Shown here one piece after another: positions 1 to 8,993 of a stretch of 64,000 nucleotides of DNA (position 1 is the stretch's first letter; every line of letters starts with the position of its first letter). The notes below the pieces were generated by a model. The model saw only the letters and a list, made by a program, of their open reading frames with translations, ran no database searches and was not told the origin of the DNA. Source of the DNA: Nocardioides perillae (GTDB lineage Bacteria > Actinomycetota > Actinomycetes > Propionibacteriales > Nocardioidaceae). The stretch lies in assembly GCF_013409425.1 (NCBI RefSeq), contig NZ_JACCAC010000001.1:2232001-2296000 (forward strand), read 5' to 3'. A program made the position numbers and the translations under genes.

Positions 1-1
1 C

Positions 2-241
2 GCGCTGACGCCTGGGGAGGCCGACCTCCTCGCCACGCTGGCGGCGCGGCCGGGACACGCCTGGTCGCGCGCTGACCTGGTGCGGGAGGTCTACGACGGA
101 GAGTTCATCGAGTCCGACTACCTCATCGACGTGCAGGTCGCGGGACTGCGTCGCAAGCTGCGACGCGCCGGCGCCGGCACCGGTTGGATCAGCACCGTCG
201 AGGGCTCCCTCTACGCCTTCACCCCGCCTACTGCGGGATGA
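2..241 (+). CDS. Winged-helix transcriptional regulator C-terminal domain (5'-truncated)
   Basis: The 79 visible codons translate as the C-terminal part of an OmpR/PhoB-type winged-helix DNA-binding domain. A recognition-helix-like stretch with a DYLIDVQVAGLRRKL core is followed by a wing (WISTVEGSLYAF) just before the TGA stop. In this family the domain follows a receiver domain or stands in a SARP-like regulator; the upstream part is outside the window, so the sensor type cannot be named. It converges with the OpgC-type gene and overlaps its 3' end by 14 nt. Frame and fold class are fairly sure, exact family less so. Confidence 0.72.
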   Translation, partial: ALTPGEADLLATLAARPGHAWSRADLVREVYDGEFIESDYLIDVQVAGLRRKLRRAGAGTGWISTVEGSLYAFTPPTAG

Positions 242-2447
242 CCGGGAAGAGCACGCGCCGCTTCACCAGCACCCACACGAGTGCGAGGGCGGCCGTGTGC
301 AGCACGAGCCCCTGCCACCAGCTGCTGCGGTCGAGGCCCGGCAGGTTGCCGACCACCACGACGATCGGCACGTGGACGACGAAGACGTAGAGGCTGGCGC
401 GGCCCAGCGGCTCGTAGAACCAGCCGAACGCCCGGTGCAGCGGCTGCCAGCAGCGGGTGAGCACCGCGTAGGCCACGACCAGGAAGAACGCCAGGTCCAC
501 CAGACGACCTGGGCGCAGCAGCACCCGGGTGTACTGCTCCCGCACGAACGCCTCGGCCTCGCCGCCCGGCAGCGGGGTCGGGAGGCCCTGTCCGGCGGCG
601 AGCCACAGCCACCCGAGCGCGAGGGCGTAGCCGACCACCAGCGTCGACGTGACCACCAGGCCGAGGCGTGAGGTCAGCGCGGCGGTGACGCGCGCGCGGT
701 GGTGGCCCAGCACCAGGCCGTGCGCGAAGGCGACCTGCCAGGCCAGCAGCGGGAAGACGTCGTCGAGCTGCGAGGGGAGCAGGTCGGGGTCCGCCAGCCA
801 CTCCCATGCGTAGAGCGCCCAGCTGGTGGCGAGCAGGAGCCACCAGCGGCCGGCGTCGACGAGCCGCATCGCGAGCGGCGTCACCAGGCTGAGCACCACG
901 AAGAGGCCCATGATGTTGAAGACCCACGGACCCATCTGCAGCAGCAGGAACTGGCGCACGGCGTAGCCCTCGGGCGGCAGCCGCAGCAGGGCGTCGACGT
1001 TGGGGTAGAGGTCGTAGACCTGGCCGGCCACCGCGTCGCCACCGGTGCCGGTGCCGCGGTCGGTGAAGGTCGTGACGACCGACGTGTCGACCAGCGGCAG
1101 CAGCCCGACCAGGTAGACCAGGGCGACGACGGTCAGCGTGGTCAGGTAGAGCTTGCGGGCCCGTTTCCACATCGCGACGCTCGCCGCCCACGCGCCCACC
1201 TTGGCCACGGTGGGCCGCCAGACCATCCCGAGCACGACACCCGAGAGCAGCACGAACATCTCGGCGCCGGTGATGGCGCCCAGTGCATTGACGGTCACGT
1301 AGCTGTAGGGACCGGCGAGCTCGACGTGGGTGATGACGACGGCGAGGATGATGAAGCCGCGGAAGAGGTCGAGCCGGTCGTCGCGTGCCGAGCCGGGCGA
1401 CGCGGCGTACGCCCAGGAGGGGCGCAGGCGGCCCACCACCCCCGCCGCGACGAAGACGGCGGCGAGGACCCCGGCGCTCAGGGCGAGCCACGAGAGCAGG
1501 GAGTAGCCGTCGCCCTCCCCGCCGACGGCGCCCGCACCCGACCACGCCTGCGTGACCGCGGTGTTGGACGTCTCCTGGTCGAGCACGCGCGAGACCGGCT
1601 CGAGCGAGACGGCCGAGGCGGCGAGGTCGGCGCGCAGTGCCCGAGCGAGCTCGTCGTCGGCCGTCGCGCGCCAGTCGACGACGTCGCCGCCCGCCTCGTC
1701 CTCGGCGCGGCGCTGCTCGAGCCACGACACCGCCCCCAGCGCGGGCTCCGGGTCCGCCAGCGCGAGCACCTGGCGCCACCACGCCCGCTTGACGGCGAGC
1801 TCGTCTGCGCCGGTGCGCTCGGTGTTGGCCAGTGCACCGGTGCGCAGCAGCAGGGGTCGCTCGCCGGGCACGGCGTAGCGCTCGACGAAGCCGCTCGCCC
1901 GGCCGTCGCCCGCCGGGACCGGTGCCGCGAGCCGGGCGGCCAGCGTGCCGTCGGGCGGCACCACGTCGTCGCCGAAGGACCCGTCGGGGCCGAACCACGA
2001 CGAGCTGAGCCCCACCCAGTCGACGACGTCGTCACCGGGGTAGTAGGGCCCGTAGGGGTCGTCGCCTGCCGTCAGCTCGCCGTCGCCGGTGGTGTCCAGC
2101 GCCGGGTCGGTGGCCGCCCCGTCCTGCGCCGCGCCGTCCACCTGCCCGTACGCCGCGCCGAACGGGTAGCCGGCACCGTCGGCCGGCGCCCACACGCTCG
2201 CCACCCGCTCCGCGGCCCCGGCGGTCGTCGCGTCGACGGCCTCGGCGACGGCGCGGTAGGCGGTGACGAAGTCGGTGAGCTGCTGGCCCCACGGCTGCCA
2301 GGAGCCGTTCATCTCCGGCGCGAAGCTCACCAGCCAGCGCAGGTCGAGGTCGTCGGAAAGCCGGTCCAGCTCGCGCGCGAGCTCGGACGCCTCTCCCGCG
2401 CCGACCTCGGCGAGGGGCACCTGCGGATCGACCGCCAGCGAGGCCAC
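228..2447 (-). CDS. GH26-like / OpgC-type multispanning membrane protein, downstream part of an interrupted gene
   Basis: The longest uninterrupted frame starts at a GTG and gives 739 aa. The first ~200 residues resemble GH26 beta-mannanase-type barrels, with an APEMNGSW-x-PWG acid/base-like motif near residue 44 and a YYPGDDVVDWVG stretch. The place where the family nucleophile Glu sits (normally AETG) reads LLLRTGA, so hydrolase activity is doubtful. From about residue 325 it becomes multispanning, with a DRLDLFRGFIILAVVITH signature near residue 355 and EMFVLLSGVVLGM. These are typical of the OpgC family, which modifies osmoregulated glucans or other envelope glycans. The real gene almost certainly starts at 2723 and is cut by TAA at 2526-2528; this CDS has no good ribosome site of its own. 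Confidence 0.75.
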   Translation of the reverse strand: MASLAVDPQVPLAEVGAGEASELARELDRLSDDLDLRWLVSFAPEMNGSWQPWGQQLTDFVTAYRAVAEAVDATTAGAAERVASVWAPADGAGYPFGAAYGQVDGAAQDGAATDPALDTTGDGELTAGDDPYGPYYPGDDVVDWVGLSSSWFGPDGSFGDDVVPPDGTLAARLAAPVPAGDGRASGFVERYAVPGERPLLLRTGALANTERTGADELAVKRAWWRQVLALADPEPALGAVSWLEQRRAEDEAGGDVVDWRATADDELARALRADLAASAVSLEPVSRVLDQETSNTAVTQAWSGAGAVGGEGDGYSLLSWLALSAGVLAAVFVAAGVVGRLRPSWAYAASPGSARDDRLDLFRGFIILAVVITHVELAGPYSYVTVNALGAITGAEMFVLLSGVVLGMVWRPTVAKVGAWAASVAMWKRARKLYLTTLTVVALVYLVGLLPLVDTSVVTTFTDRGTGTGGDAVAGQVYDLYPNVDALLRLPPEGYAVRQFLLLQMGPWVFNIMGLFVVLSLVTPLAMRLVDAGRWWLLLATSWALYAWEWLADPDLLPSQLDDVFPLLAWQVAFAHGLVLGHHRARVTAALTSRLGLVVTSTLVVGYALALGWLWLAAGQGLPTPLPGGEAEAFVREQYTRVLLRPGRLVDLAFFLVVAYAVLTRCWQPLHRAFGWFYEPLGRASLYVFVVHVPIVVVVGNLPGLDRSSWWQGLVLHTAALALVWVLVKRRVLFPVIPQ

Positions 2448-2525
2448 CGCGCCCTGGCTCGCCGCATGCCGCGCGAACTGCCGCAGGAAGACCAGGTCGT
2501 CGCCGTCCAGCGGCAGGCCGACCCG

Positions 2526-2723
2526 TTAGCCGTAGAGCGACGGCGTCGCTCCCAGGCGGTCGGCGTAGGCCGCGGCGGAGTCCTGGCCCCAGTCCAGGGC
2601 GGGGCCGAAGCACGCGCCGTCCTCGGGCGGCTCGACAGCGGCGGCGGTGGATCCGGCAGACCCGCTGAGCGCGGGGGCCGCGAGCGCGAGCGCGGTGAGC
2701 AGGCCGAGCAGGAGGGCGCGCAC
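2526..2723 (-). pseudogene. N-terminal fragment (signal peptide plus start of GH26-like domain), ends at in-frame TAA
   Basis: A GTG start at 2723 with a GGGAGGG ribosome site 5 nt upstream opens a classic signal peptide (MRALLLGLLTALALAAPALS) and the beginning of a glycosidase-like domain (CFGPALDWGQDSAAAYADRLG). Translation stops at TAA (2526-2528), but the same frame continues directly as GLPLDGDDLVFLRQF into the OpgC-type ORF without a shift (2526 minus 228 is a multiple of 3). One base substitution would therefore restore an 831-residue secreted/membrane protein. TAA is the rarest stop in such GC-rich DNA. Recent nonsense mutation, sequencing error and readthrough all remain possible. 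Confidence 0.7.
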
Positions 2724-2849
2724 GTGGTCCCTCCCGTAGCCGGTGCTCGGGCGGCGCCACGCTACCGCGCCGCCCCACCCGACGGGGGGAGGTCAGCCGG
2801 GGGCGCCGCGCCCCTCGACGGGGAGGCCACCGGCGAGCAGGATCAGCCC

Positions 2850-3854
2850 ATGACCGTGCACGGGAACGCCGTCGAGACCGACCTGCTCGTCGTCGGCGCC
2901 GGCCCGACCGGGCTCTACGCCGCCTACTACGCCGGCTTCCGCGGGATGCGGGTCGCCGTGGTCGACAGCCTGCCCGAGCTCGGCGGCCAGATCACCGCGA
3001 TGTACCCCGAGAAGGCGATCCTCGACGTCGCCGGCTTCCCCAGCGTCAAGGGACGCGACCTCGTCGCCGGCCTGGTGGCGCAGGCGGCGACCGCCGACCC
3101 GACGTACCTCCTGGAGCGCACCGCGCGCACCCTGCGCCAGCGCGACGAGTGCGTCGTGGTGGGCCTCGACGACGGCACCGAGGTCACCGCCGGCGCGGTG
3201 CTGGTGACGGCGGGCATCGGCACCTTCAGCCCCCGCCCGCTGCCGGCGGGGGAGGGCTGGCTCGGGCGCGGGCTCTCGTTCTTCGTGCCCAGCTTCGAGC
3301 CGTACGTCGACCGCGACGTCGTCGTCGTGGGCGGCGGCGACAGCGCCTTCGACTGGGCGCTGCACCTCGAGCCGCTCGCCCGCTCGGTGACCCTCGTGCA
3401 CCGGCGCGACACCTTCCGCGCCCACGCGCGCACGGTCGAGCAGGTGCGGGCCTCCGCGGTCGAGGTCCTCACGAAGGCCGAGGTCACGACGCTGCGGGCA
3501 GCCCCCGAGGACCCGGACGGCCCCCTCGCCGAGGTCGACGTGACGGTCGGCTCGGAGGTGCGCACGCTGCCGGCCCAGGCCGTCGTCGCGGCCCTGGGCT
3601 TCCTCGCCGACCTCGGGCCGCTGCAGGAGTGGGGGGTCGAGGTGCGCAAGCGCCACGTCGTGGTGGACAGCGCGATGCGCACGAGCGTGCCGCGCGTCTT
3701 CGCCGCCGGCGACGTCACGGACTACGACGGCAAGGTGCGGCTGATCGCCGTCGGCTTCGGCGAGGCCGCGACGGCGGTCAACAACGCGGCCGTCGTCGTC
3801 GACCCGACGGCCCACGTCTTCCCCGGGCACTCCAGCGAGGCTACCGACGGTTAA
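2850..3854 (+). CDS. Ferredoxin-NADP reductase, thioredoxin-reductase-like (type 2)
   Basis: This 334-aa flavoprotein starts at ATG 2850. It has an N-terminal FAD Rossmann motif (VVGAGPTGLYAAYYAG, about residues 13-28), a GGQITAMYPEK segment typical of the YumC/type 2 FNR group, a central NADP Rossmann motif ([15 protein letters not shown]) and a C-terminal FAD-binding AAGDVTDY. It lacks the redox-active CxxC of true thioredoxin reductases, which points to NADPH:ferredoxin/flavodoxin reductase activity in the cytosol. Length matches the family. It is divergent from the OpgC-type gene and stands alone, about 80 nt before the glycosyltransferase. Confidence 0.88.
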   Translation: MTVHGNAVETDLLVVGAGPTGLYAAYYAGFRGMRVAVVDSLPELGGQITAMYPEKAILDVAGFPSVKGRDLVAGLVAQAATADPTYLLERTARTLRQRDECVVVGLDDGTEVTAGAVLVTAGIGTFSPRPLPAGEGWLGRGLSFFVPSFEPYVDRDVVVVGGGDSAFDWALHLEPLARSVTLVHRRDTFRAHARTVEQVRASAVEVLTKAEVTTLRAAPEDPDGPLAEVDVTVGSEVRTLPAQAVVAALGFLADLGPLQEWGVEVRKRHVVVDSAMRTSVPRVFAAGDVTDYDGKVRLIAVGFGEAATAVNNAAVVVDPTAHVFPGHSSEATDG

Positions 3855-3936
3855 CCTTCTCGCGCGGCACGCGCCCGCGGGCCCGGCCCGGCGGCGACGC
3901 GGTCGCCCGAGCAACCGAGGAATCGAGGTCACGGCC

Positions 3937-5205
3937 GTGCGCGTCGCGCTGCTGTCCTACCGGAGCAAGCCGCACTGCGGCGGCCAGGGCGTCTACGTGC
4001 GCCACCTGAGCCGTGAGCTGGTGCGGCTGGGCCACAGCGTCGAGGTCTTCTCCGGCCAGCCCTACCCCGAGCTCGACGAGGGCGTCGTGCTGACGAAGGT
4101 GCCGAGCCTCGACCTCTACCGCGAGCCCGACCCCTTCCGGGTGGTGTGGCCCTGGCAGATGCGCGACCGGGTGGACCTCGAGGAGTTCCTCACCATGTGC
4201 ACCGCCGGCTTCCCGGAGCCGAAGACCTTCAGCACCCGCGTCGCGCGGCTGCTGGCGGGCCGGCGCGGCGACTTCGACGTGGTCCACGACAACCAGGTGC
4301 TGGGCTACGGCATGCTCGACGTGGCCCGACACTTCCCGGTGGTGACGACCATCCACCACCCGATCACCTTCGACCGGCGCATCGACCTCGCCGCGGCCAC
4401 CACCTGGCGCCGGCGCCTGAGCCTGCGGCGGTGGTACGGCTTCCTGCGGATGCAGGGCAAGGTGGCCCGCGCCCAGGAGCGCATCCTCACCGTCTCGGAG
4501 TCGTCGCGGCGCGACATCGCCGCCGACTTCGGCGTCGACCCCGCGCGCATCGACGTCGTGCCGCTGGGCGTCGACGACGTCTTCGGGCCGCCGGACGCGC
4601 CGCGCGTGCCGGGCCGCATCGTCGCGATGGCCAGCGCCGACGCGCCGATGAAGGGCATCGCGACGCTGCTCGAGGCCTTCGCCAAGCTCCGCACCGAGCG
4701 CGACGTCGAGCTGGTGCTGGTGACCCGGCCGCAGCCGGGCGGGCGCACCGAGCAGCTCATCGAGAGCCTGGCGATCGGCGACGCGGTCAGCTTCGTGCAC
4801 GGCATCAGCGATGAGGAGCTCGTGCGGGTCATGGGCTCGGCCGAGGTCGCCTGCGTGCCCTCGCTCTACGAGGGCTTCTCGCTGCCCACCGCCGAGCTGA
4901 TGGCCTGCGAGACCCCCCTGGTGGTCTCGCGGGCGGGCGCTATCCCGGAGGTGGTCGGCCCCGACGGCGAGTGCGCCGACCTGGTCACCCCCGGTGACGT
5001 CGGCGAGCTCGAGGCCGCCCTGGCCGCCCTGCTCGACGACCCCGCCCGCCGCGAGCAGATGGGCCGCGCCGGTCGCCGGCGCGTGCTCGAGCACTTCAGC
5101 TGGCGTGCCGTGGCGGCGGCCACCGCCGCGCACTACGAGGACGCGATCGCGCGTGCCGCCGGCACGCCCACCGCCCACCGCTCCGAGGAGGACACCCCGT
5201 GCTGA
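3937..5205 (+). CDS. Glycosyltransferase family 4 (GT-B fold)
   Basis: A GTG start with GAGGAATCGAGG upstream gives 422 aa. The N-terminal half has the acceptor-side GT-B Rossmann fold (RVALLSYRSKPHCGGQGVYVRHLSREL). The C-terminal half has the nucleotide-sugar domain with the conserved E-x7-E region (SLYEGFSLPTAELMACETP). It presumably transfers a sugar from a nucleotide donor in the cytoplasm; donor and acceptor cannot be read from sequence. The last 7 nt overlap the GTG of the methyltransferase gene, which itself abuts a terpene-cyclase-like gene. The three are therefore translationally coupled and probably modify one lipid or isoprenoid-linked product. Confidence 0.85.
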   Translation: MRVALLSYRSKPHCGGQGVYVRHLSRELVRLGHSVEVFSGQPYPELDEGVVLTKVPSLDLYREPDPFRVVWPWQMRDRVDLEEFLTMCTAGFPEPKTFSTRVARLLAGRRGDFDVVHDNQVLGYGMLDVARHFPVVTTIHHPITFDRRIDLAAATTWRRRLSLRRWYGFLRMQGKVARAQERILTVSESSRRDIAADFGVDPARIDVVPLGVDDVFGPPDAPRVPGRIVAMASADAPMKGIATLLEAFAKLRTERDVELVLVTRPQPGGRTEQLIESLAIGDAVSFVHGISDEELVRVMGSAEVACVPSLYEGFSLPTAELMACETPLVVSRAGAIPEVVGPDGECADLVTPGDVGELEAALAALLDDPARREQMGRAGRRRVLEHFSWRAVAAATAAHYEDAIARAAGTPTAHRSEEDTPC

Positions 5206-5918
5206 CCGTCGACTTCGACCGCCTCGGCCTGCGACCCGGCGAGCGGGTGCTCGACATGGGCTGCGGCGCCGGGCGCCACGCCTTCGAGATGTACCGCCGC
5301 GGCGCCGACGTCGTCGCCTTCGACCAGGACGCCGACGAGCTCGCGGGCGTGCGAGACCTCTTCGGGGCGATGAAGGAGGCCGGCGAGGTGCCCGACGGCG
5401 CCGAGGCCGACGTCAAGGAGGGCGACGCGCTCGCGCTGCCCTTCGCCGACGGCGAGTTCGACCGGGTCGTCGCCGCCGAGGTGCTCGAGCACGTGCCGGC
5501 GGACATCCAGGCCATCGCCGAGCTGGCCCGGGTGCTGCGCCCCGGCGGCACGCTGGCGGTCTCCGTGCCGCGCTGGTTCCCCGAGGTCGTCAACTGGAAG
5601 CTCAGCCACGACTACCACGACACCCCCGGCGGCCACATCCGCATCTACACCGACGCCGAGCTCGTCGACAAGGTGACGCGGGCCGGCCTCGTGCTCACCG
5701 GCAAGGACTACGCCCACGGCTTGCACACGCCGTACTGGTGGATCAAGTGCGCGGTCGGCGTGCACGACGACGACCACCCGCTGGCGAAGGCCTACCACCG
5801 GTTGCTGGTGTGGGAGATCATGCGCCAGCCGCGGGTGCTGCGGTGGGCCGGCAAGGTCCTCGACCCCGTCATCGGCAAGAGCATGGTGCTCTACTTCCGC
5901 AAGCCCGAGGTCGGCTGA
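5199..5918 (+). CDS. Class I SAM-dependent methyltransferase
   Basis: The 239-aa protein shows a standard Rossmann methyltransferase: motif I VLDMGCGAGRHAFEM (about residues 16-30), an acidic FDQDADEL ribose-binding strand, FADGEFDRVVAAEVLEHV, and LRPGGTLAVSVPRW. It resembles the UbiE/Methyltransf_11 group, with a longer C-terminal half rich in His/Trp (HDYHDTPGGHIRIYTDAEL) that may recognise the acceptor. The GTG start overlaps the glycosyltransferase by 7 nt and its TGA touches the GTG of the following gene. This coupling implies a shared pathway; the methyl acceptor is unknown. Confidence 0.87.
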   Translation: MLTVDFDRLGLRPGERVLDMGCGAGRHAFEMYRRGADVVAFDQDADELAGVRDLFGAMKEAGEVPDGAEADVKEGDALALPFADGEFDRVVAAEVLEHVPADIQAIAELARVLRPGGTLAVSVPRWFPEVVNWKLSHDYHDTPGGHIRIYTDAELVDKVTRAGLVLTGKDYAHGLHTPYWWIKCAVGVHDDDHPLAKAYHRLLVWEIMRQPRVLRWAGKVLDPVIGKSMVLYFRKPEVG

Positions 5919-7025
5919 GTGGAGCCCGAGGCGCTGACGCCGGCGGCGCTCGGGGCAGTGCCCTACGTCGAGGGCGTGCTCACCGCCGAGCAGGTCGCCG
6001 AGACCGCCGCGTCCATCGTGCGGATGCAGGAGCCGAGCGGAGCCGTGCCGTGGACCACCGGCGAGCACACCGACGTGTGGAACCACGTCGAGGCCGCCAT
6101 GGCGATGCTCGTCGGCGGGCAGGTCGAGGCGGCCGAGCGCGCGCTGCGCTGGGTGCCGACGCTGCAGCGCGCCGACGGCTCGTGGCCGATGAAGGTCGTG
6201 GCGGGCGAGGTCGAGGACGCCCGCGGCGAGGTCAACATGTCGGCCTACCTCGCCGTCGGGCTCTGGCACCACTGGCTGGTGCGCCGCGACGCCGCGTTCG
6301 TGCGCGAGCTGTGGCCCGCGGTGCGCGCCGGGCTCGACTGGGTGGTCTCGCAGCAGCTGCCCTTCGGCGGCGTCAACTGGACGCCCACCGACCAGGGCGC
6401 GCTGCTGGCCGGCTCCTCCAGCATCTACCAGTCGCTGCGCGCCGGGCTGGCGCTCGCGGAGGTGCTCGACGACCCTCAGGTCGAGTGGGAGCTCGCCGGC
6501 GGTCGCCTCGGCCACGCCGTGCGCCACCACCGCGACCTGTTCCTGGACAAGTCGACCTTCTCGATGGACTGGTACTACCCGGTGCTGGGCGGGGCCGTGC
6601 GCGGGGCCGCCGGCCTGACGCTGCTCGAGTCGCGCTGGGACGACTTCGTGGTGCCGGGCCTGGGGGCGCGCTGCGTCGACACGAACCCGTGGGTCACGGC
6701 CGCCGAGACCTCCGAGCTGGTGATGGCGCTCGACGCCGTCGGCGAGCACCAGCGGGCGCGGACGCTGCTCGCCGACGTCCAGCACCTGCGCCACAGCGAG
6801 GGGCGCTACTGGACCGGCTGGGTCTTCGGCGACGACGTCGTGTGGCCCCACGAGTGGACGACCTACACCGCGGCCGCCGTCGTGCTCGCCGTCGACGCGC
6901 TCGGCGAGCACTTCGGGCACGCCACGCCCGGCTCCGGCATCATGCGCGGCACCTCGCTGGCGCCGCACCCGCCCGAGCTGGCGCTGGAGTGCGGCTGCCC
7001 GTCGGGGGCGACGGTCGCGCGCTAG
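5919..7025 (+). CDS. Prenyltransferase / terpene-cyclase-like alpha-toroid protein
   Basis: 368 aa starting at GTG directly after the methyltransferase stop (TGAGTG). The repeated helices with QRADGSWPMKVV, MSAYLAVGLWHHW and YWTGWVFGDDVVWPHEWTTYTAAA are reminiscent of the (alpha/alpha)6 toroids of squalene-hopene cyclases, prenyltransferase beta subunits and glucoamylase-like proteins. A full cyclase DxDD motif is not evident, so it may be a half-size relative binding a prenyl or glycan chain rather than a cyclase. The coupled glycosyltransferase and methyltransferase support a role in assembling a modified isoprenoid- or lipid-linked saccharide. Function remains open. Confidence 0.68.
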   Translation: MEPEALTPAALGAVPYVEGVLTAEQVAETAASIVRMQEPSGAVPWTTGEHTDVWNHVEAAMAMLVGGQVEAAERALRWVPTLQRADGSWPMKVVAGEVEDARGEVNMSAYLAVGLWHHWLVRRDAAFVRELWPAVRAGLDWVVSQQLPFGGVNWTPTDQGALLAGSSSIYQSLRAGLALAEVLDDPQVEWELAGGRLGHAVRHHRDLFLDKSTFSMDWYYPVLGGAVRGAAGLTLLESRWDDFVVPGLGARCVDTNPWVTAAETSELVMALDAVGEHQRARTLLADVQHLRHSEGRYWTGWVFGDDVVWPHEWTTYTAAAVVLAVDALGEHFGHATPGSGIMRGTSLAPHPPELALECGCPSGATVAR

Positions 7026-7033
7026 TCGACGGG

Positions 7034-7048
7034 GGCGACGATATCGCC
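7034..7048. terminator. Possible bidirectional hairpin between convergent genes
   Basis: A 5-bp inverted repeat (GGCGA / TCGCC, 5-nt loop CGATA), flanked by G-rich DNA, sits in the 27-nt gap between two convergent genes. No U-tract is present, so this is only a plausible short terminator stem. Confidence 0.25.
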
Positions 7049-7052
7049 GGGG

Positions 7053-7778
<726 letters not shown>

Positions 7779-7811
7779 TTAGCCACCCCCGGGCGCGGGG
7801 TGCGCGCGGCG

Positions 7812-8702
7812 TCAGCGCACGGCGTACCGGTCGACGTAGGCGACGACGCGGTTGAACATCTCGGTCACCGCGGCGAGGTCCGTCGTGCCCGGCGGGGGAG
7901 CGTCGGCCATCGCGTAGAGCGCCTCGGCGCCCGCAGGGGTCGAGTCGGCCGCGATCGAGGCGGCGGCGCGCGCGGCGGTGCGCACGGCGACGGGGTCGAC
8001 GGTCCAGATCGCCTCGAAGACGCGGTCGCGGTCGCGGACGTCCTGGCCCGGCACCTCCCACGCGGTGAGGGCGGCCGGCAGGTCGGGGGCGTCGCAGACC
8101 AGACCCCACTCGCGACGCATGGGGGAGTCCTCGGCCAGCGGCACCCGCAGCGGGCGGCCGCGGCGGGGCTCGTCGGGGCCCTCGACGCTCGGGAAGTCGG
8201 CGTAGACCAGCGTCGAGCGGGAGACGCGTGCCAGCTCGGTCCACCGCGCCTCGGCCGCCTGGTAGTACTTCTCGCGCTGGAAGGCACCGAAGAGCCGCGG
8301 CTCGGAGGCACGGGCGCAGAACTCGTCCTCGATCGCCCACGACAGCGCGAGGAGGGTCGACTTGCGCAACCGGTGGACCGCGAGGCGGGGGTGCTCGCGG
8401 CGCAGCTCGGCGAAGACCGAGCGCGCGGGGGGCGCCGGGTCGTGCAGCCGGGTCAGCGCGTCGGCGATGGCGACGTCGAGGCGGGTGCCGCCGTCGCGGC
8501 GGCGCACGACCTCGCGGACGACCTCGACGGTCGACTCGTCGTAGCGGCGGTGGCCGCTCTCGCGGCGGTGGGCCACCGGGAAGCCGTGGCGGGTCTCCCA
8601 GGCGCGCAGGGTCGCGGGGCTGAGCCCGGTGCGGTCGGCGAGGTCGCCGATCGTGAGGTGCTCGGTCGCGGACCCTTGCTTCAACTTCGACGTCGTGTGC
8701 AT
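7812..8702 (-). CDS. MerR-family transcriptional regulator with C-terminal DICT sensory domain
   Basis: I chose the ATG at 8702 (296 aa) because the longer frame adds only unconserved residues that overlap the operator. Residues ~15-85 form a MerR winged helix (LTIGDLADRTGLSPATLRAWETRHGF, then SGHRRYDESTVEVV). The middle and C-terminal part matches the DICT domain seen in light- and redox-related signalling proteins (LLALSWAIEDEFCARA, RLFGAFQREKYYQAAEARW, SPMRREWGLVCDAPD). It is divergent from the 77-aa protein gene; the perfect palindrome between them is the obvious operator, implying autoregulation and control of the small-protein/FHA pair. The signal sensed is unknown. Confidence 0.87.
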   Translation of the reverse strand: MHTTSKLKQGSATEHLTIGDLADRTGLSPATLRAWETRHGFPVAHRRESGHRRYDESTVEVVREVVRRRDGGTRLDVAIADALTRLHDPAPPARSVFAELRREHPRLAVHRLRKSTLLALSWAIEDEFCARASEPRLFGAFQREKYYQAAEARWTELARVSRSTLVYADFPSVEGPDEPRRGRPLRVPLAEDSPMRREWGLVCDAPDLPAALTAWEVPGQDVRDRDRVFEAIWTVDPVAVRTAARAAASIAADSTPAGAEALYAMADAPPPGTTDLAAVTEMFNRVVAYVDRYAVR

Positions 8703-8716
8703 AGTGGACACCCTAC

Positions 8717-8737
8717 ACCTCGACAACCTGTCGAGGT
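8717..8737. promoter_or_regulatory. Perfect palindrome, probable MerR-DICT operator
   Basis: Left arm ACCTCGACA (8717-8725), 3-nt spacer ACC, right arm TGTCGAGGT (8729-8737): a perfect 9-bp inverted repeat. It lies between the divergent MerR-DICT gene (start 8702) and the small-protein gene (start 8759). MerR regulators classically bind such dyads within the promoter spacer. A GGAGGAGAG ribosome site follows for the rightward gene. Confidence 0.72.
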
Positions 8738-8758
8738 AAACACCTGGAGGAGAGAGCA

Positions 8759-8992
8759 ATGGCGCTCAGCACCCAGTCCTACGACGGCACCACCGACGAG
8801 GTCGTCGACTGGACCGACCTCGGCCGCACCATGTGGGAGTTCCTCACCGGCCGGCAGGCCGCCATCCACTACACCTTCGAGCAGATGAGCGTGGAGGTGC
8901 CGCGCGACACCGGCGCCAACGCGCCGCGGGCGACCTGGAAGGTCGACGGCACGCTCACGATCACCACGACCGACAACGCCGGCCGGGGCTGA
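8759..8992 (+). CDS. Small conserved-looking protein of unknown function, putative MerR-DICT target
   Basis: 77 aa starting at ATG behind a strong GGAGGAGAGAG ribosome site. It has no signal peptide or membrane segment. The centre (WTDLGRTMWEFLTGRQAAIHY) looks helical and the C-terminus (ATWKVDGTLTITTTD) looks like beta strands. I do not recognise the family. Strong translation signals and the divergent palindrome argue it is real and controlled by the neighbouring MerR-DICT regulator. The FHA-domain gene follows after one nucleotide, so the two are probably co-translated. Confidence 0.72.
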   Translation: MALSTQSYDGTTDEVVDWTDLGRTMWEFLTGRQAAIHYTFEQMSVEVPRDTGANAPRATWKVDGTLTITTTDNAGRG

Positions 8993-8993
8993 C

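Noticed and set aside
699..3854. A 1051-codon open frame on the plus strand
   Set aside because: Only the part from 2850 is a gene; the rest is antisense to the OpgC-type gene and open only because stops are rare in GC-rich DNA.
7812..8759. Longer MerR start at 8759
   Set aside because: The extra 19 residues overlap the palindrome and the divergent gene's leader; the ATG at 8702 begins right at the conserved region.
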